Assembly (NCBI RefSeq): GCF_000282355.1
Contig: NZ_AKJL01000272.1
Coordinates: 62,001 to 126,000, forward strand
Direction of reading: 5' to 3'
From: Pseudomonas sp. GM49
Lineage (GTDB): Bacteria; Pseudomonadota; Gammaproteobacteria; Pseudomonadales; Pseudomonadaceae
Length of the DNA stretch: 64,000 bases
Shown here: positions 37,399-49,064 of the stretch, piece after piece
Layout: each line of letters begins with the position of its first letter
Numbering within the stretch: position 1 is the first letter of the stretch
The notes under the pieces: generated by a model
The model's database searches: none
What the model was told of the DNA's origin: nothing
The model's input: the letters and a program-made list of their open reading frames with translations, nothing else
Program-made: the position numbers and the translations under genes

Positions 37399-37932
37399 TT
37401 GAAACTGCTGATTCTCGATCGGGACGGAGTGATCAATTACGACTCCGACGCTTACATCAAGTCGGTGGAGGAGTGGATTCCGCTCCCCGGTTCGATCGAA
37501 GCCATCGCGCAGTTGAGCAAGGCCGGCTGGACGGTGGCGGTCGCTACCAACCAGTCGGGCATCGCTCGCGGCTACTACGACCTCGCCACCCTGGACGCCA
37601 TGCACGAGCGCTTGCGCGCGCTGGTGGCGGAGCAGGGTGGTGAAGTCGGCCTGATCGTCTACTGCCCGCACGGGCCGGACGAAGGCTGCGATTGCCGCAA
37701 GCCGAAACCCGGGATGTTGAAAAGCATCGCCGCACATTACAACGTATCGCTGACTAATCTATGGTTCGTCGGCGATAGCCTTGGTGACCTGGAAGCCGCT
37801 AAAGCCGTCGATTCACAGCCAGTTTTGGTTAAGACCGGAAAAGGCGAAAAAACCTTGGGCAAGACCTTACCAGCAGGCACCTTGATTTTTGACGATCTGG
37901 CGGCGATTGCCGCAGAACTTATCCACAATTAG
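37399..37932 (+). CDS. gmhB: D-glycero-beta-D-manno-heptose 1,7-bisphosphate 7-phosphatase
   Basis: A 177-residue HAD phosphatase for LPS heptose synthesis. Nucleophile motif ILDRDGVIN (D7, D9), VATNQSGIARGYY, zinc-binding cysteines and His in YCPHGPDEGCDCRKPKPGM, and the terminal WFVGDSLGDLEAA. The start is a TTG at 37399 placed 7 bp after GAGGGA; no ATG or GTG gives a full domain. It is in the conserved glyQ-glyS-gmhB-plsC unit. A perfect DnaA-box match lies at its last codons (37919). Confidence 0.93.
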   Translation: MKLLILDRDGVINYDSDAYIKSVEEWIPLPGSIEAIAQLSKAGWTVAVATNQSGIARGYYDLATLDAMHERLRALVAEQGGEVGLIVYCPHGPDEGCDCRKPKPGMLKSIAAHYNVSLTNLWFVGDSLGDLEAAKAVDSQPVLVKTGKGEKTLGKTLPAGTLIFDDLAAIAAELIHN

Positions 37933-38014
37933 AGCGTTTTCGAGACTCCTGACCAGGGAGTTATCGGGAGTGCGCTTTATATAGACGGGCAAAGCCCGCA
38001 CGGTAACCGTCACC

Positions 38015-38794
38015 ATGTCGATACTGCAGGCCATCAGAACCTTCCTCTTTTACCTGCTGCTGGGCACCAGCTCCTTGCTGTGGTGCAGCCTGAGCTTTTT
38101 TATCGCGCCGTTTCTGCCCTTCAAGGCACGTTACCGCTTTATCAACGTGTACTGGTGCCGCTGCGCCTTGTGGCTGAGCAAAGTGTTTCTGGGTATCCGC
38201 TACGAAGTAAAGGGTGCCGAGAACGTACCTGAACAGCCTTGCGTCATTCAGTCGAACCACCAGAGCACGTGGGAGACGTTCTTTCTCTCTGCCTACTTCT
38301 CGCCGCTGAGCCAGGTGCTCAAACGTGAATTGCTCTATGTGCCGTTCTTCGGTTGGGCCATGGCCATGCTGCGACCGATCGCCATCGATCGCGACAACCC
38401 GAAAGCAGCACTCAAGCATGTAGCGAAGAAGGGCGATGAACTGCTCAAGGACAATGTCTGGGTGCTGATCTTCCCAGAAGGCACGCGCGTTCCTTTTGGC
38501 ACCATCGGGAAGTTCTCGCGTGGCGGCAGCGCATTGGCGGTCAACGCCGAGTTGCCGGTGCTGCCGATTGCACACAACGCTGGCAAGTTCTGGCCGAAAA
38601 CCGGTTGGGCGAAGAAGCAGGGCGTCATCACTGTGATCATCGGCGCACCGATGTATGCAGAAGGCTCCGGGCCGCGAGCCATTGCTGAATTGAACGACCG
38701 GGTCCAGGCGTGGAATGAGCAAATGCAACGGGAAATGGGCTCGCTGCCACCGGCTCCGCAAGCGCCGGTTTCAAACGATCAGCTGGCTGTCTGA
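38015..38794 (+). CDS. plsC: 1-acyl-sn-glycerol-3-phosphate acyltransferase (PlsC family)
   Basis: A 259-residue membrane acyltransferase. An N-terminal hydrophobic region covers residues 7-35. The HX4(D/E) catalytic motif is NHQSTWE (H82, E87), and the substrate motif is FPEGTRVPFG near residue 155. It converts lysophosphatidic acid to phosphatidic acid, or a related acyl transfer. It is 82 bp downstream of gmhB. Followed by a DnaA-box match (38800) and an AT-rich segment ending in a strong terminator. Confidence 0.9.
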   Translation: MSILQAIRTFLFYLLLGTSSLLWCSLSFFIAPFLPFKARYRFINVYWCRCALWLSKVFLGIRYEVKGAENVPEQPCVIQSNHQSTWETFFLSAYFSPLSQVLKRELLYVPFFGWAMAMLRPIAIDRDNPKAALKHVAKKGDELLKDNVWVLIFPEGTRVPFGTIGKFSRGGSALAVNAELPVLPIAHNAGKFWPKTGWAKKQGVITVIIGAPMYAEGSGPRAIAELNDRVQAWNEQMQREMGSLPPAPQAPVSNDQLAV

Positions 38795-38923
38795 GATTCT
38801 GTGGATAACCTGTGTACCGTTTCATTGAAAACTGTTGTTTTTTGTACGTAACCTTATGATTTTTTTACATATTTCTTCGAATGATTAAAACCATAAAAAC
38901 GTGCATAAGTTTTTTTCGGACGT

Positions 38924-38954
38924 AAAAAAACCGGCTGATATAGCCGGTTTTTTT
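38924..38954. terminator. Strong bidirectional terminator after plsC
   Basis: Seven A, CCGGCT, a 5-nt loop, AGCCGG and seven T form a symmetric hairpin. It lies between convergent plsC and the histidine kinase gene and can serve both. Confidence 0.9.
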
Positions 38955-39010
38955 ATGCCCGGAGCAATCGCTGACTGTCGACATGACAGGGCGACCTGGA
39001 TCGCTCGCTT

Positions 39011-40543
39011 TCATTCTGTAAACAGTGGAAATTGCAGCCTGAATGTCGTGCTCCGACCCACCTCGCTCTGACACTCGATTCGCCCGCCATGTCGATCCAC
39101 TACGGCTTTGACCATCGACAATCCCAACCCCACGCCATCGATACCCTGGGCGGAAGAAAGGCGCCGGTATTGGCTGAACAGTTCGGGTAACTCCTCAGCG
39201 GCGATGCCTTTGCCCTGATCGATGAGCTCACAGATCAGCCAGCCGTCGCATTGACTGACGCGCAAACGGATACGAGTACCTGAAACACTGTACTTGATGG
39301 CATTTTCCAGCAGATTGAACAACGCCCGGGTCAGCAGCGCCTGATCCGCCAGAACCACACTTTCCTGTGCCTCTTCTTCCACTTGATGAACCAGTTCGAT
39401 CTGTTTCAGCTGCGCGATGGGCAGTGCCTGATCGAACACATCCAGCACCAACATCGCAAACAGACTCGGCTGAAACTGATAAGCCTCGGACTCGGCCCTC
39501 GCCAGTTGAGCGAAGCCATCGGTCAGCTCCAGTGCCCGGCGCACCTGCCGCTCGATTTGATCGAGGAGTTGCAGATCACCGCCCACCTGATGGCGATGCA
39601 CATCGAGTAGCGCGAGAATGGCCGAATGGGGCGCCCGCAGGTCATGGGACAGAAAACGCAACAGGACGGCACGCTGCTCTTGCGCATCACGTTCGACACT
39701 CAGGTCAGTCAGGCTCCACAACCAGCCGACGTGGGTTTCCCCGTCTACCGGTAGCAACTCGGCGCGCTCCAGTCGCAGGCTGCGTTCCTTGAGGTCGCGA
39801 AACTCCATCAGTGGCAGCGTCGACAAAGGCGAACCCGGCTCGCGGGTCAAATTCGGGTAGCCAAGCTCTACCAGGCGCTCCAGCACATCATCGCCGACCA
39901 ATTCTCCGCCAAACAGGTCCCGGGCCTTACGGTTGCCCAGCAAAATCTTTCCGCGGGGATCGCTGATCATCGTGGCCACCGGCAGGTACTCCAGGCCGTC
40001 GGAGATGAACCGATGTGTATCGCGAGCCCGGCTCATGGCTAGTTCGAGGGCGATGATCTGCTTTTGCAGGTGATCGCCACCGGGAAACAGAGCCCGACGG
40101 CGCTCCGGAAAAACCTTCGGCTCACTGTCCAGTCGCGCGAGCTCCCAACCGAAATAGGTCAGCACCACACTAAGGCGACGCCAGTTCCAGATCAGATAAC
40201 CGAACAGCATGCCCAACGCCGCCGGTGTCGGCGACCACCATCTCTGCAGCTCCGCGAGGGCGGTGCTGGTCAGCAACGTGCAAGCGATGCCAATCAACGT
40301 CAGCCAGAGCGCCAATCGCGGGCGCCACAGCAGCAACCCGAGAACGCACGTCAGCAAGCCAATCGACAGCAACGCGCTCGAGCCTGGCGAGGCGTCATGC
40401 AGATTGACCTGAGCGCGATAGGACAACAGCGCAGTCAGTGGCAGCAGCACCAGGCTTATCCACAACCATTCGCGCACCAATTGCCGAAACAACCGCTCAA
40501 CCTGGCTCGGCTCACGACTTTCAGGGCGGCGTAGGTTATCCAT
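39011..40543 (-). CDS. Sensor histidine kinase, apparently lacking its CHASE2 sensor domain
   Basis: A 510-residue membrane kinase. An N-terminal hydrophobic helix (about residues 30-48) is followed within about ten residues by three more helices (about 55-125). Then come a PAS-like segment (about 190-290), the HisKA box LSHDLRAPH with H300, and an HATPase domain with N (NLLENAIKYS), G1 (DQGKGIA) and G2 (GVGLGLSMV) boxes. The residues after the first helix (SYRAQVNL) and before the second (HDASPGSSALLS) look like the two flanks of an extracytoplasmic CHASE2 domain, as found in related Pseudomonas kinases, but the roughly 250-residue domain itself is absent. It is divergent from its response regulator. 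Confidence 0.85.
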   Translation of the reverse strand: MDNLRRPESREPSQVERLFRQLVREWLWISLVLLPLTALLSYRAQVNLHDASPGSSALLSIGLLTCVLGLLLWRPRLALWLTLIGIACTLLTSTALAELQRWWSPTPAALGMLFGYLIWNWRRLSVVLTYFGWELARLDSEPKVFPERRRALFPGGDHLQKQIIALELAMSRARDTHRFISDGLEYLPVATMISDPRGKILLGNRKARDLFGGELVGDDVLERLVELGYPNLTREPGSPLSTLPLMEFRDLKERSLRLERAELLPVDGETHVGWLWSLTDLSVERDAQEQRAVLLRFLSHDLRAPHSAILALLDVHRHQVGGDLQLLDQIERQVRRALELTDGFAQLARAESEAYQFQPSLFAMLVLDVFDQALPIAQLKQIELVHQVEEEAQESVVLADQALLTRALFNLLENAIKYSVSGTRIRLRVSQCDGWLICELIDQGKGIAAEELPELFSQYRRLSSAQGIDGVGLGLSMVKAVVDRHGGRIECQSEVGRSTTFRLQFPLFTE

Positions 40544-40712
40544 GGGTAATAGGGCAGGGCGGGATAATGGGGTTCATGGATTGCCGGTTTGAGGACATAG
40601 ACCCCAAAAAGCATAGCGGAGGTCGACCAACGGCGGACCGCTTACTTTCACTGTGTCGATTGAGCCGCTATCGTCGATAAAGAGCTGCCCAAGCGACAAG
40701 GAATCACCGTGT

Positions 40713-41429
40713 ATGCGCGTTGCGATTCTGGACGATGAGCCCGCAGAACTGCGCCGGGTAGAACAAACCCTGCAACAGATGGCCGAAGCCGGGGAACAAC
40801 CGTGGTCGCTGCACAGCTTCGAACGGGCCGAAGACCTGTTGCGCCAACTGCGTCGGGAAACCTTCGACCTGCTGATCCTCGACTGGCAACTGCCCGACCT
40901 CACGGGATTGTCATTGCTGCTATGGACCCGCGAACACATGGAAGCGCCGCCTGCGACCATCATGCTCACCAGTCGCGACGGTGAAAGCGATATCGTTCAG
41001 GCCCTGAATGCCGGCGCCGACGACTACGTCAGCAAACCGTTCCGCCCTAATGAACTGAAAGCCCGTGTTGGCGCTGTACTGCGCCGGCATGGCCAGCAGC
41101 GCACAGCTGGCGAAGGGTTGAGCTTCAATGACCTGGTGTTCGACGACGCCGAACTGAGCGTCACCCGCGACGGCAAACCGATCGTCATGACCGAACGCGA
41201 ATACCGCCTGGCGCATTGCCTGTTCAGCAACCTCGGTCGACCGCTGTCGAGGGATTATCTGTACGAACGATTCTGGCCCCATGAAGAAATGTCGTCGTCC
41301 CGGCCGCTGGACACCCACATCTATCGCCTGCGCAACAAGCTTGGGCTGACGGCGGATCGTGGTTGGCAGTTGCTGACGATTTATGGGTATGGGTATCGGT
41401 TGGAGAGTGTGGCACCGGCGAGCGAGTAA
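40713..41429 (+). CDS. OmpR-family response regulator
   Basis: A 238-residue two-component regulator. The receiver domain has acidic residues D7, D8, phospho-acceptor D57 (LLILDWQLPD), a Thr-type switch in IMLTSRD and Lys in SKPFRPNE. The C-terminal winged helix has TEREYRLAHCLF and SRPLDTHIYRLRNKLG. The ATG at 40713 gives the canonical start MRVAILDDEP; the frame continues upstream without a better start. It is divergent from the histidine kinase across about 170 bp. The target genes are unknown. Confidence 0.9.
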   Translation: MRVAILDDEPAELRRVEQTLQQMAEAGEQPWSLHSFERAEDLLRQLRRETFDLLILDWQLPDLTGLSLLLWTREHMEAPPATIMLTSRDGESDIVQALNAGADDYVSKPFRPNELKARVGAVLRRHGQQRTAGEGLSFNDLVFDDAELSVTRDGKPIVMTEREYRLAHCLFSNLGRPLSRDYLYERFWPHEEMSSSRPLDTHIYRLRNKLGLTADRGWQLLTIYGYGYRLESVAPASE

Positions 41430-41441
41430 AACGCAGGCAAT

Positions 41442-41474
41442 AAAAAAGGCCAATGCAGATGCATTGGCCTTTTC
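41442..41474. terminator. Bidirectional terminator between response regulator and gyrB
   Basis: GGCCAATGC and GCATTGGCC pair around a 4-nt loop, with A-run on the left and TTTTC on the right. It lies between convergent genes. Confidence 0.88.
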
Positions 41475-41491
41475 GTTGGCGTCGACCGGGA

Positions 41492-45018
<3,527 letters not shown>

Positions 45019-45038
45019 CTAGCTTCTGCTGAACATGA

Positions 45039-46142
45039 TTACAGACGCATCGGCATGACAACGTAGGCCGAGTCGTCGTTATCCGATTCCTGCACCAGCG
45101 CACTGCTGTTGGAGTCGGACAGGATCAGGCGAACCTGCTCGGTGGTCATCACGCCCAGCACGTCGAGCAGGTAGCTCACGTTGAAACCGATTTCCAGAGA
45201 GCCACCGTTGTATTCAACGCCCACTTCTTCTTCCGCTTCTTCCTGCTCCGGGTTGTTCGCCTGGATCTTCAGCTGACCGCTAGCCAGTTGCAGACGGATA
45301 CCGCGGTACTTCTCGTTGGACAGAATCGCGGTACGGCTGAACGCTTCGCGCAGCGCTTGGCGATCACCCAGAACCAGCTTGTCTCCACCTTTAGGCAGAA
45401 CACGCTCGTAGTCCGGGAATTTGCCGTCGACCAGTTTCGAGGTGAAGGTGAACTCACCGGTGGTGGCGCGGATGTGGTGCTGACCCAGCACGATGCTGAC
45501 ATTGCCGTCTGGCTCGGTGAGCAGGCGTGCCAGCTCAAGAATGCCTTTGCGCGGCACAATGACCTGGTGACGATCCGGTTGGCCGATATCGGCCTGCATC
45601 GAGCACATGGCCAGACGGTGGCCGTCGGTGGCCACGGCGCGGATCACGCCAGCGGACACTTCCAGCAGCATGCCGTTGAGGTAGTAACGCACGTCCTGCT
45701 GGGCCATGGCGAAGCTGGTGCGTTCGATCAGACGACGCAGCTTGCTTTGCTCCAGGCTGCAGGTCAGCGAGCCCGGGCCTTCTTCCACGGTAGGGAAGTC
45801 GTTGGCCGGCAGTGTAGACAGGGTAAAGCGGCTACGGCCGGCTTTGACCACGAGCTTCTGCTCATCGACCTTGATGTCGATCAGTGCATCGTTCGGCAGG
45901 CTTTTGCAGATGTCCATCAGCTTGCGTGCCGGCACGGTGATGGAACCCGGATCTGCCGGCTCTTCGAGTTGAACACGACCAACCAGCTCGACTTCCAGGT
46001 CGGTACCGGTCAGCGACAATTGCTGGCCTTCGACAACCAGCAGCACGTTGGAGAGCACCGGCAAGGTCTGGCGGCGTTCGACGACGCCTGCGACCAGTTG
46101 CAGGGGTTTCAACAGGGCTTCGCGTTGAATGGTGAAATGCAT
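45039..46142 (-). CDS. dnaN: DNA polymerase III beta subunit (sliding clamp)
   Basis: A 367-residue clamp protein with three repeated clamp domains. It begins MHFTIQREALLKPLQLVAGVVERRQTLPVLSN, typical of Pseudomonas DnaN, and ends with the conserved VMPMRL. It forms a dimeric ring that tethers DNA polymerase III. Length is standard. It is 39 bp after dnaA and 20 bp before recF. Confidence 0.97.
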   Translation of the reverse strand: MHFTIQREALLKPLQLVAGVVERRQTLPVLSNVLLVVEGQQLSLTGTDLEVELVGRVQLEEPADPGSITVPARKLMDICKSLPNDALIDIKVDEQKLVVKAGRSRFTLSTLPANDFPTVEEGPGSLTCSLEQSKLRRLIERTSFAMAQQDVRYYLNGMLLEVSAGVIRAVATDGHRLAMCSMQADIGQPDRHQVIVPRKGILELARLLTEPDGNVSIVLGQHHIRATTGEFTFTSKLVDGKFPDYERVLPKGGDKLVLGDRQALREAFSRTAILSNEKYRGIRLQLASGQLKIQANNPEQEEAEEEVGVEYNGGSLEIGFNVSYLLDVLGVMTTEQVRLILSDSNSSALVQESDNDDSAYVVMPMRL

Positions 46143-46181
46143 GGTCTAGTCCCTTGCCTTAATAAGCTGCGCTGGTGTTCA

Positions 46182-47705
46182 TCAAGTGGTCAGAGTACGC
46201 AGCAGGTTCTTGTAGTCCTCGCGGATGTCCGCGTCGGATTCCTTAAGTTCGTTGATCTTTCGGCACGCGTGCAAAACAGTCGTATGGTCGCGACCGCCAA
46301 ACACATCGCCGATTTCCGGCAGGCTGTGATTGGTCAATTCCTTGGACAACGCCATGGCGACCTGCCGTGGACGAGCAACCGAACGCGAACGGCGTTTGGA
46401 CAGCAAGTCGGAGATCTTGATCTTGTAGTACTCGGCGACAGTGCGCTGAATGTTATCCACAGAGACCAGTTTATCCTGCAACGCCAACAAGTCCTTCAGG
46501 GATTCGCGAATCAGCTCGATGGTGATATCGCGGCCCATGAAGTGCGAGTGGGCGATCACGCGTTTGAGCGCGCCTTCCAGCTCACGGACGTTGGAGCGAA
46601 TGCGCTGGGCAATGAAGAACGCGGCGTCGTGAGGCAGCTCGACTTTGGCCTGATCGGCCTTCTTCATCAGGATCGCCACCCGGGTTTCCAGCTCCGGCGG
46701 CTCGACCGCTACGGTCAGGCCCCAGCCAAAGCGGGATTTGAGGCGTTCTTCAAGGCCCTCGATTTCTTTCGGGTAGCGGTCACTGGTGAGAATGACCTGC
46801 TGGCCACCTTCGAGCAGGGCGTTGAAGGTGTGGAAAAACTCTTCCTGGGAACGCTCTTTGCGGGCGAAGAACTGAATGTCGTCGATCAGCAACGCATCCA
46901 CCGAACGGTAGAAGCGCTTGAACTCGTTGATTGCGTTCAGTTGCAGGGCCTTGACCATGTCGGCCACGAAACGCTCGGAATGCAGGTACACCACCTTGGC
47001 ATTCGGGTTCTTCTTTAATAGATGGTTACCCACAGCGTGCATCAAGTGGGTTTTACCCAGGCCGACGCCACCATAAAGGAAGAGCGGGTTGTAACCGTGC
47101 TTGGGGTTGTCCGCCACCTGCCAGGCGGCGGCGCGCGCCAACTGGTTGGATTTACCTTCAACGAAGTTCTCGAAGGTAAAGGTACGGTTCAGGTAACTGG
47201 TGTGCTTGAGCGCACCTTCGACCTGCACGGTACGTTGCTCGGCACGAACCGGGGCCTGTTGCGAACTGGCGCCGGCCATTGGATCGAAGCTGTCACGGGA
47301 AGGTTCTTCCTCGGTGACCTCTGTCACTTTTTGCGTGGCACGTTTGGTCGAAGCGGCGGCTGGTGCTGACGGCGGCGGACTGGCGGGCGCTTGAGCTGCC
47401 TGAGCCTGGGAGGCCGCGGCAGCCAGGGGAGCATTTGGCGCAGCACGGGGTGCCGAACTGCGTTTGCTGCCTATTAACAAGGAAAGCGCAGGCGCCATGC
47501 CATTGCCGTGCTCATCGAGCAGCTCGAGAACACGCCCCAGGTATTTTTCGTTGACCCAGTCCAGAACAAAACGATTGGGCGCATAGACACGCAACTCGTC
47601 GCCTTCGGCTTCGACCTGTAGTGGACGGATCCAAGTGTTGAATTGTTGGGCAGGCAGCTCATCGCGCAAAAGCTCCACGCACTGCTGCCAAAGTTCCACT
47701 GACAC
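46182..47705 (-). CDS. dnaA: Chromosomal replication initiator DnaA
   Basis: A 507-residue initiator. Domain I is at residues 1-80 (DnaB/helicase-loading interface). A long Ala/Pro-rich linker runs over about 84-165. The AAA+ domain III has Walker A GGVGLGKT (212-219) and Walker B LLIDDIQF. Domain IV is the DNA-binding helix-turn-helix with [16 protein letters not shown]. It is the first gene of dnaA-dnaN-recF-gyrB. Its upstream region is the origin, and a DnaA box overlaps its likely promoter. One DnaA-box match lies within the gene (46453). Confidence 0.98.
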   Translation of the reverse strand: MSVELWQQCVELLRDELPAQQFNTWIRPLQVEAEGDELRVYAPNRFVLDWVNEKYLGRVLELLDEHGNGMAPALSLLIGSKRSSAPRAAPNAPLAAAASQAQAAQAPASPPPSAPAAASTKRATQKVTEVTEEEPSRDSFDPMAGASSQQAPVRAEQRTVQVEGALKHTSYLNRTFTFENFVEGKSNQLARAAAWQVADNPKHGYNPLFLYGGVGLGKTHLMHAVGNHLLKKNPNAKVVYLHSERFVADMVKALQLNAINEFKRFYRSVDALLIDDIQFFARKERSQEEFFHTFNALLEGGQQVILTSDRYPKEIEGLEERLKSRFGWGLTVAVEPPELETRVAILMKKADQAKVELPHDAAFFIAQRIRSNVRELEGALKRVIAHSHFMGRDITIELIRESLKDLLALQDKLVSVDNIQRTVAEYYKIKISDLLSKRRSRSVARPRQVAMALSKELTNHSLPEIGDVFGGRDHTTVLHACRKINELKESDADIREDYKNLLRTLTT

Positions 47706-47750
47706 GGATATCCCCTAAGTTGAAAGCCGGTGAGGCAAAAACAAGCGGCC

Positions 47751-47781
47751 ATTGTAGCGACCAGACGCCGACTTATCCACA
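47751..47781 (-). promoter_or_regulatory. Putative dnaA promoter overlapped by a DnaA box
   Basis: On the minus strand a -10-like TACAAT (47751-47756) lies 17 bp from a weak -35 TGGATA (47774-47779). The perfect DnaA box TTATCCACA (47773-47781) covers the -35, a layout that would let DnaA repress its own gene. Confidence 0.5.
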
Positions 47782-48125
47782 CGAAGGTGGTTCATCGACC
47801 AAGAAGAATCGTCGTTTTATACGCAAAAAAGGCGACCAGTGGTCTGTGCATAAGCTCTGTGGATAACCAGGCTTAAGGTCATTGCACAAGTGGGGGCGAA
47901 ACTCGGTGGATAACCTGCCTGTGGATAAACCGACCTTCCACACACAGGTTATCCGACAGCGCAGCACAGGCTGAACACTGTTTTCCACTGTAGTTGTCAT
48001 TCTCTGTACATCAGGTAAAACAAGGGCCTGATCGAGTTATCCACAGAAGAGTGCGGGCCTAGCCTTTATAAGCTTTACAGAAAAGCTTTAAATACTTTCC
48101 TTTCTTATTTCTATATTTACCGACG
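47771..48125. other. oriC: Replication origin oriC (dnaA-rpmH intergenic)
   Basis: The 566 bp between dnaA and rpmH has no gene. It holds perfect DnaA boxes at 47773-47781, 47858-47866, 47920-47928 and 48037-48045. Near-matches lie at 47845, 47905 and 47949. An AT-rich tract (48062-48120) includes AAGCTTTA twice with a 13-bp period (48070 and 48083), a candidate unwinding element. Pseudomonas origins are known to lie between dnaA and rpmH. The 47844-48124 part is duplicated between mnmE and mnmG. Confidence 0.9.
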
Positions 48126-48181
48126 GTTCGTACAGCGCAAAACGTCTGGAGATCTATTTATAAGGAAACGTTGGTTGGAAA

Positions 48182-48210
48182 TTGACCTGAAGGCTTGCTT
48201 TCTCTAGAAT
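48182..48210 (+). promoter_or_regulatory. rpmH promoter (sigma-70)
   Basis: The -35 TTGACC (48182-48187) and -10 TAGAAT (48205-48210) have a 17-bp spacer. It is about 60 bp upstream of the rpmH ATG. Confidence 0.85.
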
Positions 48211-48271
48211 CCCCGGTCTCTTAAAACGGGGGCCATTCCGGCCCGTTGTGGACGAACCAGGTAACACGACA

Positions 48272-48406
48272 ATGAAACGTACTTTCCAACCAAGCACTAT
48301 CAAACGCGCTCGTACCCACGGTTTCCGTGCTCGCATGGCTACCAAGAACGGTCGTGCCGTACTGTCGCGTCGTCGCGCCAAAGGTCGTGCGCGTCTGGCA
48401 GTTTGA
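48272..48406 (+). CDS. rpmH: 50S ribosomal protein L34
   Basis: A 44-residue, highly basic ribosomal protein: [18 protein letters not shown] followed by [26 protein letters not shown]. It matches L34 over its whole length. The ATG at 48272 is followed after 44 codons by tandem stops TGATAA. It is the first rightward gene from the origin, with a strong promoter. rnpA follows within 16 bp. Confidence 0.98.
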   Translation: MKRTFQPSTIKRARTHGFRARMATKNGRAVLSRRRAKGRARLAV

Positions 48407-48422
48407 TAAGCCGGCACTGGAG

Positions 48423-48824
48423 GTGAGTCAGGACTTCAGTCGGGAAAAGCGTCTGCTTACTCCCCGGCATTTCAAGGCAGTCTTTGACTCCCCTACCGGC
48501 AAGGTTCCGGGGAAAAATCTCCTGCTCCTTGCGCGCAACAACGATCTTGATCACCCCCGTCTCGGGTTGGTTATCGGGAAAAAGAGCGTAAAGCTCTCCG
48601 TCGAGCGCAATCGCCTCAAACGTCTGATGCGCGAATCGTTTCGCCTGAACCAGGATTCGCTGGTCGGTTGGGACATCGTTATCGTCGCGCGCAAAGGTTT
48701 GGGTGATGTAGAAAACCCCGAATTGATTCAGCATTTCGGCAAACTCTGGAAACGCCTGGCTCGCAGTTCGCCGGTACCAGCAGTCAAAACCGAAACTGTA
48801 GGGGTAGACAGTCCAGATGCGTAA
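48423..48824 (+). CDS. rnpA: Ribonuclease P protein component
   Basis: A 133-residue basic protein cofactor of RNase P. It has [18 protein letters not shown] and the RNR motif in [21 protein letters not shown]. The start is uncertain. GTG at 48423 gives the usual [13 protein letters not shown]-terminus, but TGGAG abuts it without the normal spacer; an in-frame GTG at 48387 within rpmH is an alternative. It overlaps yidD by 8 bp. Confidence 0.93.
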   Translation: MSQDFSREKRLLTPRHFKAVFDSPTGKVPGKNLLLLARNNDLDHPRLGLVIGKKSVKLSVERNRLKRLMRESFRLNQDSLVGWDIVIVARKGLGDVENPELIQHFGKLWKRLARSSPVPAVKTETVGVDSPDA

Positions 48825-49062
48825 ACTGGCACTCGTTCCGATCCAGTTTTATCGCTATGCCATTAGTCCCCTGATGGCCAGTCACTGTCGTTTCTACCCC
48901 AGTTGTTCCTGCTACGCGTTAGAAGCCATCGAAAATCATGGCCTTCTTCGCGGTGGCTGGCTGACCTTTCGTCGTTTAGGTCGCTGTCATCCGTGGAATC
49001 CCGGTGGTTATGACCCGGTTCCACCTATCCCTACCTCCCGTTCTTCTTCGATGGCCGAGTAA
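48817..49062 (+). CDS. yidD: Membrane protein insertion efficiency factor YidD
   Basis: An 81-residue protein with the invariant YidD core: [32 protein letters not shown] and [15 protein letters not shown]. It contains conserved cysteines and an amphipathic N-terminal helix that attaches to the inner membrane. It assists YidC-dependent insertion. It overlaps rnpA by 8 bp and lies 2 bp before yidC. Confidence 0.96.
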   Translation: MRKLALVPIQFYRYAISPLMASHCRFYPSCSCYALEAIENHGLLRGGWLTFRRLGRCHPWNPGGYDPVPPIPTSRSSSMAE

Positions 49063-49064
49063 TC

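Noticed and set aside
35247-37436. A 729-codon open frame opposite glyS
   Set aside because: Antisense shadow of a highly expressed gene with biased third positions; no family resemblance.
38865-39074. A 69-codon minus-strand frame between plsC and the kinase
   Set aside because: It runs through the terminator stem and the kinase 3' end out of frame and has no ribosome binding site.
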